Below are positions 44,096 through 55,162 of a stretch of 64,000 nucleotides of DNA, piece by piece; the first letter of the stretch is position 1, and each line of letters starts with the position of its first letter. A program made the translations under genes and the position numbers. Origin of the DNA: Nemertoderma westbladi (lineage: Eukaryota; Xenacoelomorpha; Nemertodermatida; Nemertodermatidae); NCBI GenBank assembly GCA_032718475.1, contig JAUCBJ010008759.1, forward strand, positions 1-64,000. The letters run 5' to 3'. Below the pieces are notes generated by a model. That model ran no database searches. It saw nothing but the letters and a program-made list of their open reading frames with translations, and was not told the DNA's origin.

Positions 44096-44275
44096 TTAAT
44101 GGATTTTTTTCTTTATTGCGCAGTAGGCAATAAATATATTTTGTCTAATGTTCTGGTGAGAACTTTAATAGATTTTGTTCTTTATTGTGCAGTGGGCAAT
44201 AAATATATTTTGTCTAATGTTCTGGTGAGAACATTAATAGTTTTTAGATTCTTTATTGCTCAGTAGGCAATAAAA
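44092..44275 (+). repeat. 69-bp tandem repeat, 2.7 units
   Basis: Units beginning AACATTAATGG (44092), AACTTTAATAG (44161) and AACATTAATAG (44230) each contain TTCTTTATTG, CAGTAGGCAATAAA and TTCTGGTGAG. The first unit overlaps the end of the long direct repeat, so the array starts exactly at the repeat edge. Confidence 0.88.
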
Positions 44276-46005
44276 TCGAACGTACCGGTCGGACGGTAAA
44301 CTGTAGTAGGCCTAGTAACCCAAACCAGTACTTACCCAGTATTATTTCGATTGTGAAATAGTGTATATTGTAGGCTGTTAGGGGATTAGGGATTGATAAC
44401 CCCTTATTCCTTTGTATGGTTTACTTATTCCTGTCAGTTTTATTTATCAGTAAGTGTAATATTGAGCAGAAGGCCTGTAAGCCTGCTCGGATTGTATAAA
44501 TAATTTGTAGGCCGGATTGTTGTCTAACTGTTGTTAGGTCTGAGGAGATTGCAGTGTATGTAGAGTGTCTGTCCGTTAAAGTGCTAGTTAGGAAGGTGGA
44601 GGCATCCAGTGCTGTAAGGTAAACCCTCCACGAAAGAATAAGTTGTACTACATAGTTAGAACGCTTACTAACTAACCATTTCGGAGATTGCATATACTGT
44701 GGTTTATTTAGGCTTGACAGTAGTCTGCCAGCATTTGGTCTGTGTTTTATTTGAATAGTCTGTATGGGTAGCGTAATATTTATTATTCAGAGTTTATTCA
44801 AGTATTTGCAATCTACAACTCCCCAAGTAATATGCTAACAGTAATTATGTAATAAGGCTTGGTATGCATACCGTTATAGTTAAATTAACCCCGGTACTAC
44901 TTCAGGGCTGCTTGTCGTAGGTAAAGACTGGTGATTTTGTGCTCCGGTCACTCCAGCAGATACCGTGGTTCTTTTGGCTGTTCACGTATATCTAACTGCT
45001 AGTTATATGTTGTATAAGTACTTGTACCTAATTTAGGGTTTAGAGTACAGTGCTTTCCTGAAAGTAATTTAGTGTGTAGGCAGTATATTTGTGTTGTAAC
45101 GTGGTTAATAGGTCCATTAGCTCTGGTTGGCTTCGATAATTAACCTCTAGGTATAGGACACTCCGGGTACATAACGTAGTGCTTATAGTTTAAGACTATA
45201 AGCCGTCAGACGGTGGTATTTCCTTATCTGGACAACGCAACGTACTTAATACTACTTTATTGGTTTCAAATACTGTAATTTCCTGTCAGTTTGTAAGAAC
45301 CAGAAATTCTAACTCCTTGTTAATCTGGTTTGTAAATTTCTTGTTAAATTACCCTAAAAATTGTACTTGTAACTTGTTAATTGTTAATTTAGAGATTGTG
45401 TAATCTCAACCCGATATGTAAGTAATTTGTAGTGATAAGTAACTTAGTTAAGTAGAATTATCAGTATTAGTGTCTAACAAGTAGCACTCCACTGAGAGCG
45501 TTCAGCTTCTGTGTAGTGACTTCTCACACAGAAATAATAACATTTATTTCAAATATTGTCAAAACCCATTACGGGTATATATATATATATATTTATAAAT
45601 CAACTCGATCAGATTTATAAAATAGTAGGCCTGTTATACATCAATTAGGTCTTAATATCAGTTGAACTACTGCTTAATATCAGTAATAAAGTAAAGGGAA
45701 GTAATTACTAAAATTTGGAAAATCAGTTATTATTAAATAATTGACATTACCGGTATTTACTGTATGCTTATTATATTTATATAAATTAGGCTAAACTTAT
45801 ATACCGGTATTCTGTGACTGATCCTAGTCTGTAATAATACTGATATATATACTATAGGTGTATACCGGTATTCTAATATTAAACATATACCACATTACAT
45901 TGCGTAGCGATATCGGTAACTACTAGACTGACAGTTGATACTGATTTCCCCTAGACTTGCTTTAACTGTCATTATAGTAGTAGGCATTCAACTGTAAAAT
46001 AAATT
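44276..46005 (+). other. Untranslated leader of BEL element 3
   Basis: AT-rich sequence with many TAGGCC and ACCGGTAT phrases and a TA microsatellite near 45571-45590 leads to the gag ATG. No protein is supported. Together with the preceding repeat this resembles the long leaders of BEL elements 1 and 2. Confidence 0.5.
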
Positions 46006-49000
46006 ATGTCTGACACAAAACAAACACTGTCAGATAGTCTCTTGGAGAGAACGATCTGTGACCCAGATCAAAGTATAGAACATCCCAGACTGAAGTCTAA
46101 GTCCCCTGTAAGAAAGATTATCCCTGCAGTAATGGTATCAGACCCTAGGCTAGTAAAGCACCATAGGTCTATTATAGGTATTAGGGCTCAAGTTAAGCGA
46201 GACCAGGAGATGGCTGCTAAACAACAACAACACCCGAACCGAGAACTTATTTCTCAACTGCGGAGTAACTCTAGTTCCGACACCGAAGGAAGAGTTAACT
46301 CCTGAGATCGGAACAAGGATGGAAGAAGCAGTTTATCCAGACCCACTTCTAATTTTTGCTGGAGCAGTACTCACTAGAGTACTTATAGCTATAGATGAAC
46401 ATCAAGCGGATTGGATGAGAAATAAGAGATCGACCAGGGACAGTTATGCAGGATACCCGATGGAAGAACTAAGGTCTATTGTAGAGACACAATGGAACTT
46501 CCCCGGACCCGGACTCCCGTTTAACTTATCGGAAGCTGCCTGGGAGGACTTATACCAAATGGGGGTAGTGAGGGACACCCAAGATCCCACTGTATGGAAG
46601 AGGTCAGCAGCAGGATATGTCCAGGGATTCTTCAACTCCTTGGAAAGAATAGAAATTCAATTATTTCAACAACCTCAGGGACCTCAAGAGCAGGGAGAGC
46701 TGCTTTACCAAGTGAGAGAACGTATCTTGAGGATCAGATTAATCCTTTCAGCCTTTGAAGAGGCCTCGAAGAGAAGTCAAGACACGTTGTTGCAAGTGGC
46801 TGTAAAGAATGTGGAAGGCAAGGCGGTATCCGAAAAACCTCATAAGAAGGATGCCATTGACATCTATCTGTCGGATTATTAACGATTTATAGGTGACAAA
46901 GAGCTAAGGAGACGCCTGGCTGGACTTCATCCCAATAGTGAAGGAGCCAAATTCGTGCTGGACTCTTTAGATGCGGAGATATTAGCTGCGGAGCAGGTTA
47001 AATTTGATGAAAGCATTCTCATCACAATGAACCAAGAAGAACAAATAAAGAAAAGGCAAATAGAAGACCGAAAGTTAGCAGCGGTAGCGGCAGCGGCAGA
47101 GACTGAAAGAAAAGAGGCAGCAGCAGCGGCAGAGGCTGAAAGAAAAGCAGCAGCGGCAGAGGCTTAAAGAAAAGCGGCAGCAGCAGCGGCAGTGGCAGAA
47201 GCAGAACGGAGGGCATCTGAAGCGACAGCCCAACTAGAGTTGGAGAACCTTCAGGCGAAACAAGCTACTCAGATACAACTACTGAGTCGATTTACTCCCA
47301 GAAGACAGGGATTTACCTCCTCGGATGAAGGTGATACAACTGATCCCGAGGGTAAAAGTAATAATTCTCGTTCAAATGGATGTAGAAGAGCGCCCCATCG
47401 GCATAAGTTACCTGATTTACCCCCTGCGGTGAGAAGGGAGCTAGCTAATGTAGATTTAAGTAATCGAGAGCCAACAGCCCAAATTATAAGAGTAGAAAGA
47501 CTCCCTACTATAGTAGATGAGCCAGAAATAATTAGGCCTGTTAACGAAGCCACTCCTTTGATAGAGACCCCTTTACTTCCAGAACCTAACTCGAAATTAC
47601 CTTTACACAGTACCAAACTACCTGTACCCAGTAGACAACTGCCAGAATCTTAGACAGTCATGGACGCTGAGCAAGAGATAATAAACGCAATGTCTCCCAT
47701 CGTCCCAATGTGCCATCCAGCTACGACGTTGGCGAATACTCTCGCTTCCGCGGTAGAGTGGATGGACGAGGGACGACGGGGGATGGAGCAGTTGCTCGGA
47801 CAACTTGAAGACAACAAAATCCAGTCTTCCAAACAAGTCCGAGAATTGGAAGGGACTGTTCAGCTGTTAAAGGGACCAGTAAGAGAGAGTAGGTTAGAGC
47901 TGCAAAAAGTACAGAAAAATATCGCTCTCGAGCGCAATAAATTAGTAAATATACAAATGGGTATACCACTACCCTCTGTAACAATGTGCCAGCCCATTAA
48001 ATCTGAAGTATTTCATGCGCAAGGTGTGGAGCCTACATGCATCTATACTGCTAGCGAAGAAGAAACTCCGATAGTAAACCCTATTAAGGGTATCAATAAG
48101 CCTGTTGATAATGATATCTCATACCGATCTGATAATAATCTGAGAAATTTATATACCGATAATTCGATATTAAATAATACGATGGCTCAAGAAAGTTTTA
48201 CATGACAGATGGCTAGAACGGAAGCTCGTCAAGCGGTAAAAGTGGGAGAAGTCGTCAAGTTCAATGGAGATGAGATGAAATGGTTACATTTTAATGAATA
48301 TTACAAAGATAACATACAGAACTCCGTACTATCCAACGGAGAGAAACTACGATTCCTCATCGAGTGCTTGGAAGGACCTCCCAAGTTAATGGCGTTAAAG
48401 TTTATTGGACATCCAGACGGATTGAGACAAGTTTGGGATACTCTAAACATCAGGTATGGTAATAGGACTAACATAGCTAGATATTTGTATGCGAAATTAG
48501 TAGCGCCCCGAAAGTTTCTTAGCAGCGGGATTATAGAGTTTTCCGATGAGATTCAGGAGATCTGTAGACAGCTAGACTGGTTGGGTAAGTCTCAGGAATA
48601 CCAGAGTTCTATGGTTGTAGGAGCCGTAGCATCAACTTTGCCCAAGGGTGGAGTAGGTACTCGCTGGGACAAAAAGGTTCTCTATCTGATAGACCAACAA
48701 CATAGAGACCCTACCATGGCTGATCTCATGTCGTTCTTAAATGGAGAGGTAAGATTACAGCTCCTAAAACAGTCTAGAGAAAAGACACCGGAAAGTAAGG
48801 TAAGTGAAAAACCCATTACTAGGAGAAATGTAACACCAGTGTGTTATACAGATGAATACGAAAGCCAAACATCATATGACGAGAACAGTGGCAAGGACAC
48901 CGATGGATCTTATTATGTAAACAAAGTTAGGAAAGATGTAAGTAAATCTAAGTCTCGAACCAGTGACAAGAGAGAACAGGTAACAACTCCCCCTACGTCT

Positions 49001-49462
49001 CCTAAGAGAATTCATGGAAGGAAGCCCAAAGAAAGAGCTAGCATCCACAATACGATGCAGGTTAAGGTAAGTAACATCAAACCTAAGTGTGTATTGTGCG
49101 ACGGGCCGCATCGCTTGAGTGGGTGTGAAGAATTCTTAAAGAAAACATTGAAGGATAGAAGTGATGTCATGTGGGATAAACGGTTGTGCTATAACTGCCT
49201 CAGACGAGGACATCAATGAAGAACCTGTTCCTCAGATGCGAGGTGTGCTAAGTGCGGTGCGAAACGTCACATTTTGCTGCACACCGAATTTGATAGGACC
49301 CGGACGAGTCAGGTAAGTGAGCCCGAACTACATGTCCAATTCAGTGATGTGAACGACACTGACCACAGTTCGGAGATGGAAGGATTCTACACTGATGAAT
49401 TTTCAGATGAAAATGAATCCTGTTATATGATCAACAACCGTATATCGAGTACTTACGTATGA
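46006..49462 (+). pseudogene. BEL/Pao element 3 gag, interrupted by stops
   Basis: Gag starts MSDTKQTLSDSL. After a frameshift near 46,275 the rest reads in one frame broken only by single stops: TAA at 46880, TAA at 47165, TAG at 47651, TGA at 48203 and TGA at 49217. Features in order are an N-terminal region with VETQWNFPGPGLPFNLSEA, an alanine-rich coiled coil with AAAEAERKAA repeats (47070-47220), the gag core KVGEVVKFNGDEMKWLHFNE (from about 48240), a first zinc motif CVLCDGPHRLSGC (49090), the knuckle CYNCLRRGHQ-stop-RTC (49190-49228) and CAKCGAKRHILLH (about 49248-49285). Alignment with element 1 places Arg at the 49217 stop. The copy is a recent pseudogene, or readthrough would be needed. 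Confidence 0.88.
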
Positions 49463-49904
49463 GACCGAAACTGAGGGAGAAGAACCCCGACTGTCTATTC
49501 CAGATTGACAGCTCTCTGGTAAAGCGCCAACATCATCTGTCGGTATCCGAGAGTTTCCCGTAGTGCAATTGAGGGTCCATGGGATAGGCAAGAGCTTAAT
49601 AGTGAACGCCCTCCTTGACTCCGGAAGTACAGGCACTTTTATAGACAAAGACATAGCCGAAGATATCTTTGCTGGTCAACCAAAGTTCTGAACCAAACTG
49701 AACCTTTCCGGAATTATGCAGGTTTGGAAATCCATGGTATCCACTGATTACAACGTGGTTTCGTTGTTCACTCCCCAGGATGAACTAGGAGAAAATAGTG
49801 TAAGGTCAGTTAAGATGGTGGCGATAAAGAACTTTGCTACTAGCCAAGTGGAGCCTTACAACTGGGATGAAGATCATTTCACCCAGCAATACAACATACC
49901 TAGA
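49463..49904 (+). pseudogene. BEL element 3 aspartic protease remnant
   Basis: After a frameshift near 49,455 the frame carries an aspartic protease with VNALLDSGSTGTFIDKDIA (about 49603-49660). It has the canonical DSG triad, unlike the DTA of element 1. A TGA follows near 49688, then VVSLFTPQDELGENSVRSVK. The frame is cut at about 49905 by the insertion of an RLE LINE and resumes near 52466. Confidence 0.82.
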
Positions 49905-50086
49905 TTTTTTTATTTTTTTACGAGTCACAATCTTTGCAGTGTATATTCATTATCAAATTACTTGTTTAACAAATTAAGTATTATAGTCAAACAGGTATTA
50001 AGTTAATCCAATGCAGCTGCCTAAAGTTAGTTATTCTAATAATGCCTGAAATGGCGGTTAGACTATGTAGTACAGTAGAGTTTAAT

Positions 50087-52461
50087 CTACCACCCGTCTA
50101 TACGTGCCTCCGCCACCGCTGCGCTGATGCCGGTCTCCCTCAAGCTACGCGAGTTCAACTTTGCCCTTGAACTCCGTGCGCCCCTCAAGCACATTATTGA
50201 TGCCCGTAAGAGGGCAAAACTAAGTCGGGCTCTGATAAATGCCAGAGTGGTAGAATAGGGGCTTTCACGCTTTGTCGAGAGAAGCAACGCGATTCTGTTT
50301 AGCAGCGCGTGCGATGCTCTGCTTGCTCCGCCAGTTGTAGCCATAACGAATGGTGAAAAGCCAGCATGCGCGATCTCGTTAATTCTTTGTTCGTATTTTC
50401 TTCGCTTTTCTCGCTGTGTTTGTTATACGAAGCATCGATAGAGCGTGGGTTTGACGAGCATACAGGGTTAAAGACTTTTACGTCCACAAACACACGTTCG
50501 AAACGACCACCCCAGAGCCCACTTGCAGCCACATCTAGTCTGGCGTCGGTGTCCGTGGTGGTGCTGTCTAGTCTGAATGCTTCACCTTCCACGGGTTGGA
50601 GGTGTGGCTCAATCTCCACATCATGCGCCACCTCTACCAGTAGCTCGCCGAGGAAATCACGTACCTCATTATGTCTTATTATTGGATAGGCACCCGTTGG
50701 ACAGTGCAGTGAGTGCGTAACTGTGAAACTAGCACCACAGACACAGGTAGTTGGGAGCTTTGGTGGCTGCCACCCATACCGCAAGCACAGCGCGTCCCGG
50801 AAGGCGGTTTTATGTAGGGAAAAGCTGTACTTAGGTAAGGGCAGTGCTGTGAGCCACGCAGAGGCCCCACGTTCCTTTGCTAGCCTGCAGTGGTAACGCA
50901 AATTGTCAGATAACTGTTGATCGACAGCTGCAACTTTCTGTTTGACCCGTACTTCCTGTTCCTTGTGAATCTCCTTTAAGATAGTCTGCTGACTGGAGCA
51001 GGGATTAGAATCGGAATTTTGAAGCGGTTCGCAGAGCCGTATCGAATTACTGTAGCTGTCTACGTGGTCGTCGGGTTTATTGTTAGCTAAACCCCCCTCT
51101 CTAACCGGAAGAGAAAGTAGGTCTCTTTCTATTGTGCCTGGGGCAGACCTGCCAGTGAGCATTGGTATTAATTCGTTATTAATACATTTTTCCACCTTAT
51201 CGAGGTGTTTAACGAATCCCGGGGTTGTCCATGCAAGATAGTTCAGTTTTGGTTGCATCCCTCGGATTAAGCACTCGTAGGCGGTGTGGGGAGCCGTAAT
51301 AGCTACTCCCTTGAGGTTATTCAACTGTTTACATATCTGATTGATGCGCTGATCTAAGTATTCTGTGCAAAAAGTTTCACTTCCTATCACTGACCCCAAG
51401 ACTCTGTGCCCCTCCACCAATTTCACAGGGGTGGCTGCGAATAATTCTGACGCGTGCAAACGATGGGAGTCCTTCACAATTAAATATGCCTTGGTGGGGT
51501 AGTACCCATATCCCGGCCCAATCGCCACTGCTGCATCCCAATATGAACGCAATGTCTCCAGTGTACCGGCCACATTTCCGTCATCGGCGTACCATTTATG
51601 GATTCCATTGCCCTTGTTATCTTTACCGACACCTACATCAATGTCCTGCATCCCAGTCTCAGCATTACCAACTCCATGGTTCCCCAGCATTGTTCCCGAA
51701 ACGCTTGTAGTAGTCCCCTGAACATCTACTTCCTCACTGGCAAGAATGTCCCCTGCACTGCCAATGTTTCCACCCAACGCCAAAGTGTCGCCTGAACCCA
51801 ACGGCTGCGGCTGTAGCATTCGAGACATCTTCTTTACCGTATTAGTCCCCTGAACATCCACTCCCTCACTGGCATCAGCAAGAGTGTCCCCTACCCTGCC
51901 AATGTTTCCATCCAACGCCAATGTGTCGCCTGAAACCAACGGCTGCGACTGCAGTATTCGAGACATCTTCTTTACCATCGGCAGAGTACCTGAAGCAAAC
52001 ATCGCCAATGCCAACGGGTCCCCCTGTGTAGTCCCTTCCTGAGACATTATCTCGTCATTGTCTACAAAAAGAGATGAGGGCTCTCGGTATGAGTTAGCAA
52101 GGATAGTAAATAATGGCGGACATATTACTTTCGTATTCAACAGTGCCAACTTACGATTTACCACATTAAAGGCGTTTCTCGCATCTATAAGCAGAATGGC
52201 CTCACATTCTGGTTCTTGGAAATGGGTTCATAACTCATGAATAGCGTGTTCTATGAAACCATATTGTCCGACACATAACTGGGTGTTGCCAGCTATTTTC
52301 TGAAGGTCCGGTTTAACAAACCTCATTATAACTTTTCCAATTATCCGACGTAACACCTCACCTACCCCAATCGGTTTAACGCCTGGTTGTTTGTCTAAAG
52401 GTGCCAAGCGACAGTGTATAAAGTACCCTCTGGATAAAGTACCGATTATCCAGAGGTACAA
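50087..52461 (-). pseudogene. RLE LINE reverse transcriptase with C-terminal endonuclease
   Basis: The frame 52461-52228 carries the start of RT (CRLAPLDKQPGVKPIGVGEV). A frameshift near 52,230 leads to motif A (LLIDARNAFNVVNRKLALLN) and a 621-codon frame (52164-50299). That frame has motif B QEGTTQGDPLALAMF, motif C WYADDGNVAG, a thumb with VLGSVIGSETF, a zinc motif CVCGASFTVTHSLHCP plus RHNEVRDFLGEL, and a PD-(D/E)xK restriction-like endonuclease with ARLDVAASGLWGG and FVDVKVFNP. Near 50,410 the frame shifts and the protein ends in a third frame (50344-50087) with ALLRASIMCLRGARSS. About 110 extra residues, containing a tandem duplication, sit between motifs B and C. Frameshifts make this copy inactive. 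Confidence 0.82.
51706..51975 (-). repeat. In-frame tandem duplication inside the LINE RT
   Basis: Two consecutive in-frame copies of a unit of about 44-46 codons (51975-51838 and 51837-51706) each begin VKKMSR, continue with LQ-QPL-SGDTLAL and GNIG, and end VDVQGT. They form most of an insertion between RT motifs B and C. The copies differ at several positions, so the duplication is not brand new. Confidence 0.9.
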
Positions 52462-52465
52462 TTAT

Positions 52466-54560
52466 TACTCAGCCAAAATGCGGACGAGGCGCTTGAGACA
52501 ATAGAAAAACGGCCTGCTCGACCGCGACCACTCCAGACTTACGCGGGAAGAACAAGAGTAGGTTGGTACTTCACTGGTCCTTCCTACAGGACTCTACAAG
52601 AAAGACTTCCGAGCGAACAAGTCCATCAGGTAAATGAGTGGGAGGAAGATATAAGTGAAGAAAAAATCCTTGCTGAGGAAACCCCATACTCCTCAGAAAA
52701 CAACAATATTCACAATTTATATGACGAGGAAAATACCATTGAACTCCTCACTGAGAATCAAACTTGGTTAAACCAAGTTAACCTGTATATGTGAGTGTAT
52801 AACCTTATCAGTCAAAAGAACGAACAATTGACTTAAGACGATGAATTAAATGAAGCGGTAGAGTGGTATAATAATAAAGTACGCGATGAACACGCCGTAC
52901 GATTCTTTACTCAAGAAGCGGTAGAGCCTAATTCCTATGACAAAGCATTATCGGTCGAGGAAGAGAGAGCCAAGCAGATTCAGGAAACGACTACACGTTA
53001 TCTGAAAGATGAAGGTCGTTACGAGATTGGTCTGCGGAGATTGGTCTATGGAGAGAACCCAGCTTCGTGAATAACCGACCTTTAGTGGAAAGAAGAATCG
53101 CGCAACTTCATCGGTGTTTGACGGCTAATGATCGAGCCAAGGAAATGTATAAAACTCAATTGAAGAAGTTTATAGACAAGGGATACACGGAGCAAGTTCC
53201 GGAAGAAATACCCATAACGGAGAGAACGTATTATTTGACACATCATTACATACCCAAGCCCAGTAAACCAAACGAAGTCCGGGTAGTGTTTGACGGCTCC
53301 GCCCTTTATATGGGACAATCCCTAAATTCCGAACTGTTGCCGGGACCCAACTTACTTCAATCTTTGTTGGGAATATTACTACGACTGCGGCAATTTTCTA
53401 TCGCTTTCATTTCCGTCATTGAAGGCATGTTTCTACAAGTAAAAGCGTTAGCTAGGGATTGAGACAGCCTACGATTTCTGTGGTGGCCTGAAGGAGACCT
53501 CAACCGAAAACCGGTAGAGTACTGGATGACGATCCAGGCTTTCGGGATCATCTCGAGCCCCTCGAACGCTTGTTCGGTAGTGCGTACCACTGCCAATGAC
53601 AACAGAGACGCCTTCTCTAAAGCGGTTATCGGCAACATCAAACGGGATATTAACATGGACGACAATTTAAAGTCCCTCCCATCAGTGGAAGAAGCAATCG
53701 ATGTTGCCATGGGAACGGTAGAGTGCTTACAACGAGGTGGATTTTGCCTAACCAAATTCACTAGTAACTCCCGTGAGTTCCTGGAATCGATCCCAGTAGA
53801 AGACTGAGGTGTTAAAGTCCTGGACCTCATTAAGGACGATCTTCCAGAAACCAAAACTCTTGGATTAAAATGGGACACGGAGAGAGATATCCTATTCTTT
53901 CAGTTGAAACAACGAGATAATCCAGTTAGAACTAAATGGATTTGTCTAAGTATCCTGAGCACTTATTTTGATCCGTTGGGATTTATTAGCCCAGTCATAC
54001 TAGTTGCTCGTAGCTTAGTACAACAAATGTGGCTCGAAAACCACTCATGGGATGATCCACTCAAGGGAGAACTACTAAAGAAGTGGATGAAATGGGAAAA
54101 TTCTTTACCATCTATCAAGAACTTTAAGATTTCCCGCTCATATTTCGGTCACGTTCTCCCCACGTATTCCTATCAACTCCATGTTTTTGGAGACACCAGC
54201 GATATTGGAATAGGTATAGTAGCCTAGCTGAGGGTTGAAACTCCTGATGGAATTAAGGTTTCATTAGTCGCCTCTAAGGCCCTCATAAACAACAAACTAC
54301 AAGTTCCCAGAGCGGAGTTAAAGGCGGCTCTGCCATCGGCCGGAATGTAACGGAACAGATCGACTATCTACTAGAGAAAACTGTATATTGGACTGATGCT
54401 TTACTCGTTCTGGAGTATATAACTAATGAAGTCTGTCAGTTCAGCATCTTTGTTACCAACAGAGTAGCATTATACTCAGTCGCTCTAATATAGATCAATG
54501 GAGACATTGCCCTGGGACGATTAATCCAGCTGACATCGCTTCCAGAGGTGCAACTCCTCA
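52466..54560 (+). pseudogene. BEL element 3 reverse transcriptase and RNase H
   Basis: After the LINE insertion the BEL3 frame resumes with a linker (GWYFTGPSYR, compare GWYTRVP in element 1). RT motifs follow: TYYLTHHYIPKPSKPNEVRV (about 53229), FDGSALYMGQSLNSELLPGP (from 53289), a motif-A region degraded to FISVIEGMFLQV (the catalytic Asp is replaced), and NMDDNLKS at 53652-53675 in place of YxDD. RNase H starts LHVFGDTSDIGIGIVA near 54178 and continues in other frames with VASKALINNKLQVPRAELKA. Stops at 53460 (TGA), 53805 (TGA) and 54225 (TAG), plus frameshifts near 54,330 and 54,500, inactivate it. The missing motif-A Asp means loss of polymerase activity even without the stops. Confidence 0.88.
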
Positions 54561-54564
54561 AGAA

Positions 54565-55050
54565 TTGATAGATACTCCAGACTGGTTAGGTGGACCCGAC
54601 TTCCTGGGTAAAGAAGAGGAGGAATGGCTCCCTCATCTCACCACAGCGGAGATCAGACAAGCCAAGGGAGCAGAGAAAGTCAAACCAAAAACCCGGATGA
54701 GTAAATCAAAGCTGTTTAAGCCAGCGATAGATTTGTCTGTACTACAAACCGCCAGTGACGCCACTGTGGATCTAAACTCACCCGAGGATAATACCCGAGC
54801 TATAAATAAATCCGTTATAGAAATCAAGGAAAGAGACTGGAAATCTGGAACACCAGACATCTCGCAAGGACTCTCTCCTCTTCTACAAAGAGCGATAGAT
54901 CATTATAGCTCCTGGAATCGGCTTTGCAAGGCCATTGTGTATCTGAAAAGATGTTTCCATCATCACTATTCCAGGACGAAGATAGCTAATGATACTGCTC
55001 CAGTAGTATCTGAAAAGGTCCATGCTACTAAAAGACCTTCCCACTTATAG
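54565..55050 (+). pseudogene. BEL element 3 RNase H-integrase connection
   Basis: A 161-codon frame matches the linker before BEL integrases: it follows INPADIASRGATPQELIDTP and contains WLGGPDFLGKEEEEWL, then a variable, charged stretch ending FHHHYSRTK. It has no catalytic residues. A stop and frameshift near 55,050-55,160 separate it from the integrase frame. Confidence 0.75.
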
Positions 55051-55162
55051 AGTGTCTGATAGGTTTCTGACAGAGAAGATCAGTTACTAAGAACATAATG
55101 ATACCAATAAGCAGATACTGAGACTCCTGCAATGTTACGAGGATTCTGATAAGTATTTCCTG

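Larger units (their letters stand above)
49905..52465 (-). mobile_element. RLE-type LINE insertion inside BEL element 3
   Basis: The insertion interrupts BEL3 between protease and RT. It reads on the minus strand, from RT motifs near 52,440 down to an A-rich tail (plus strand ATTTTTTTTATTTTTTTA) at about 49905-49922. The 5' end is truncated within the RT fingers. A clear target site duplication was not found. A shorter copy of the same family lies at 39728-40237. Confidence 0.82.

Noticed and set aside
54509-54860. A separate gene on the minus strand opposite the BEL3 connection
   Set aside because: The plus frame matches BEL polyprotein; the minus frame has no recognisable feature.
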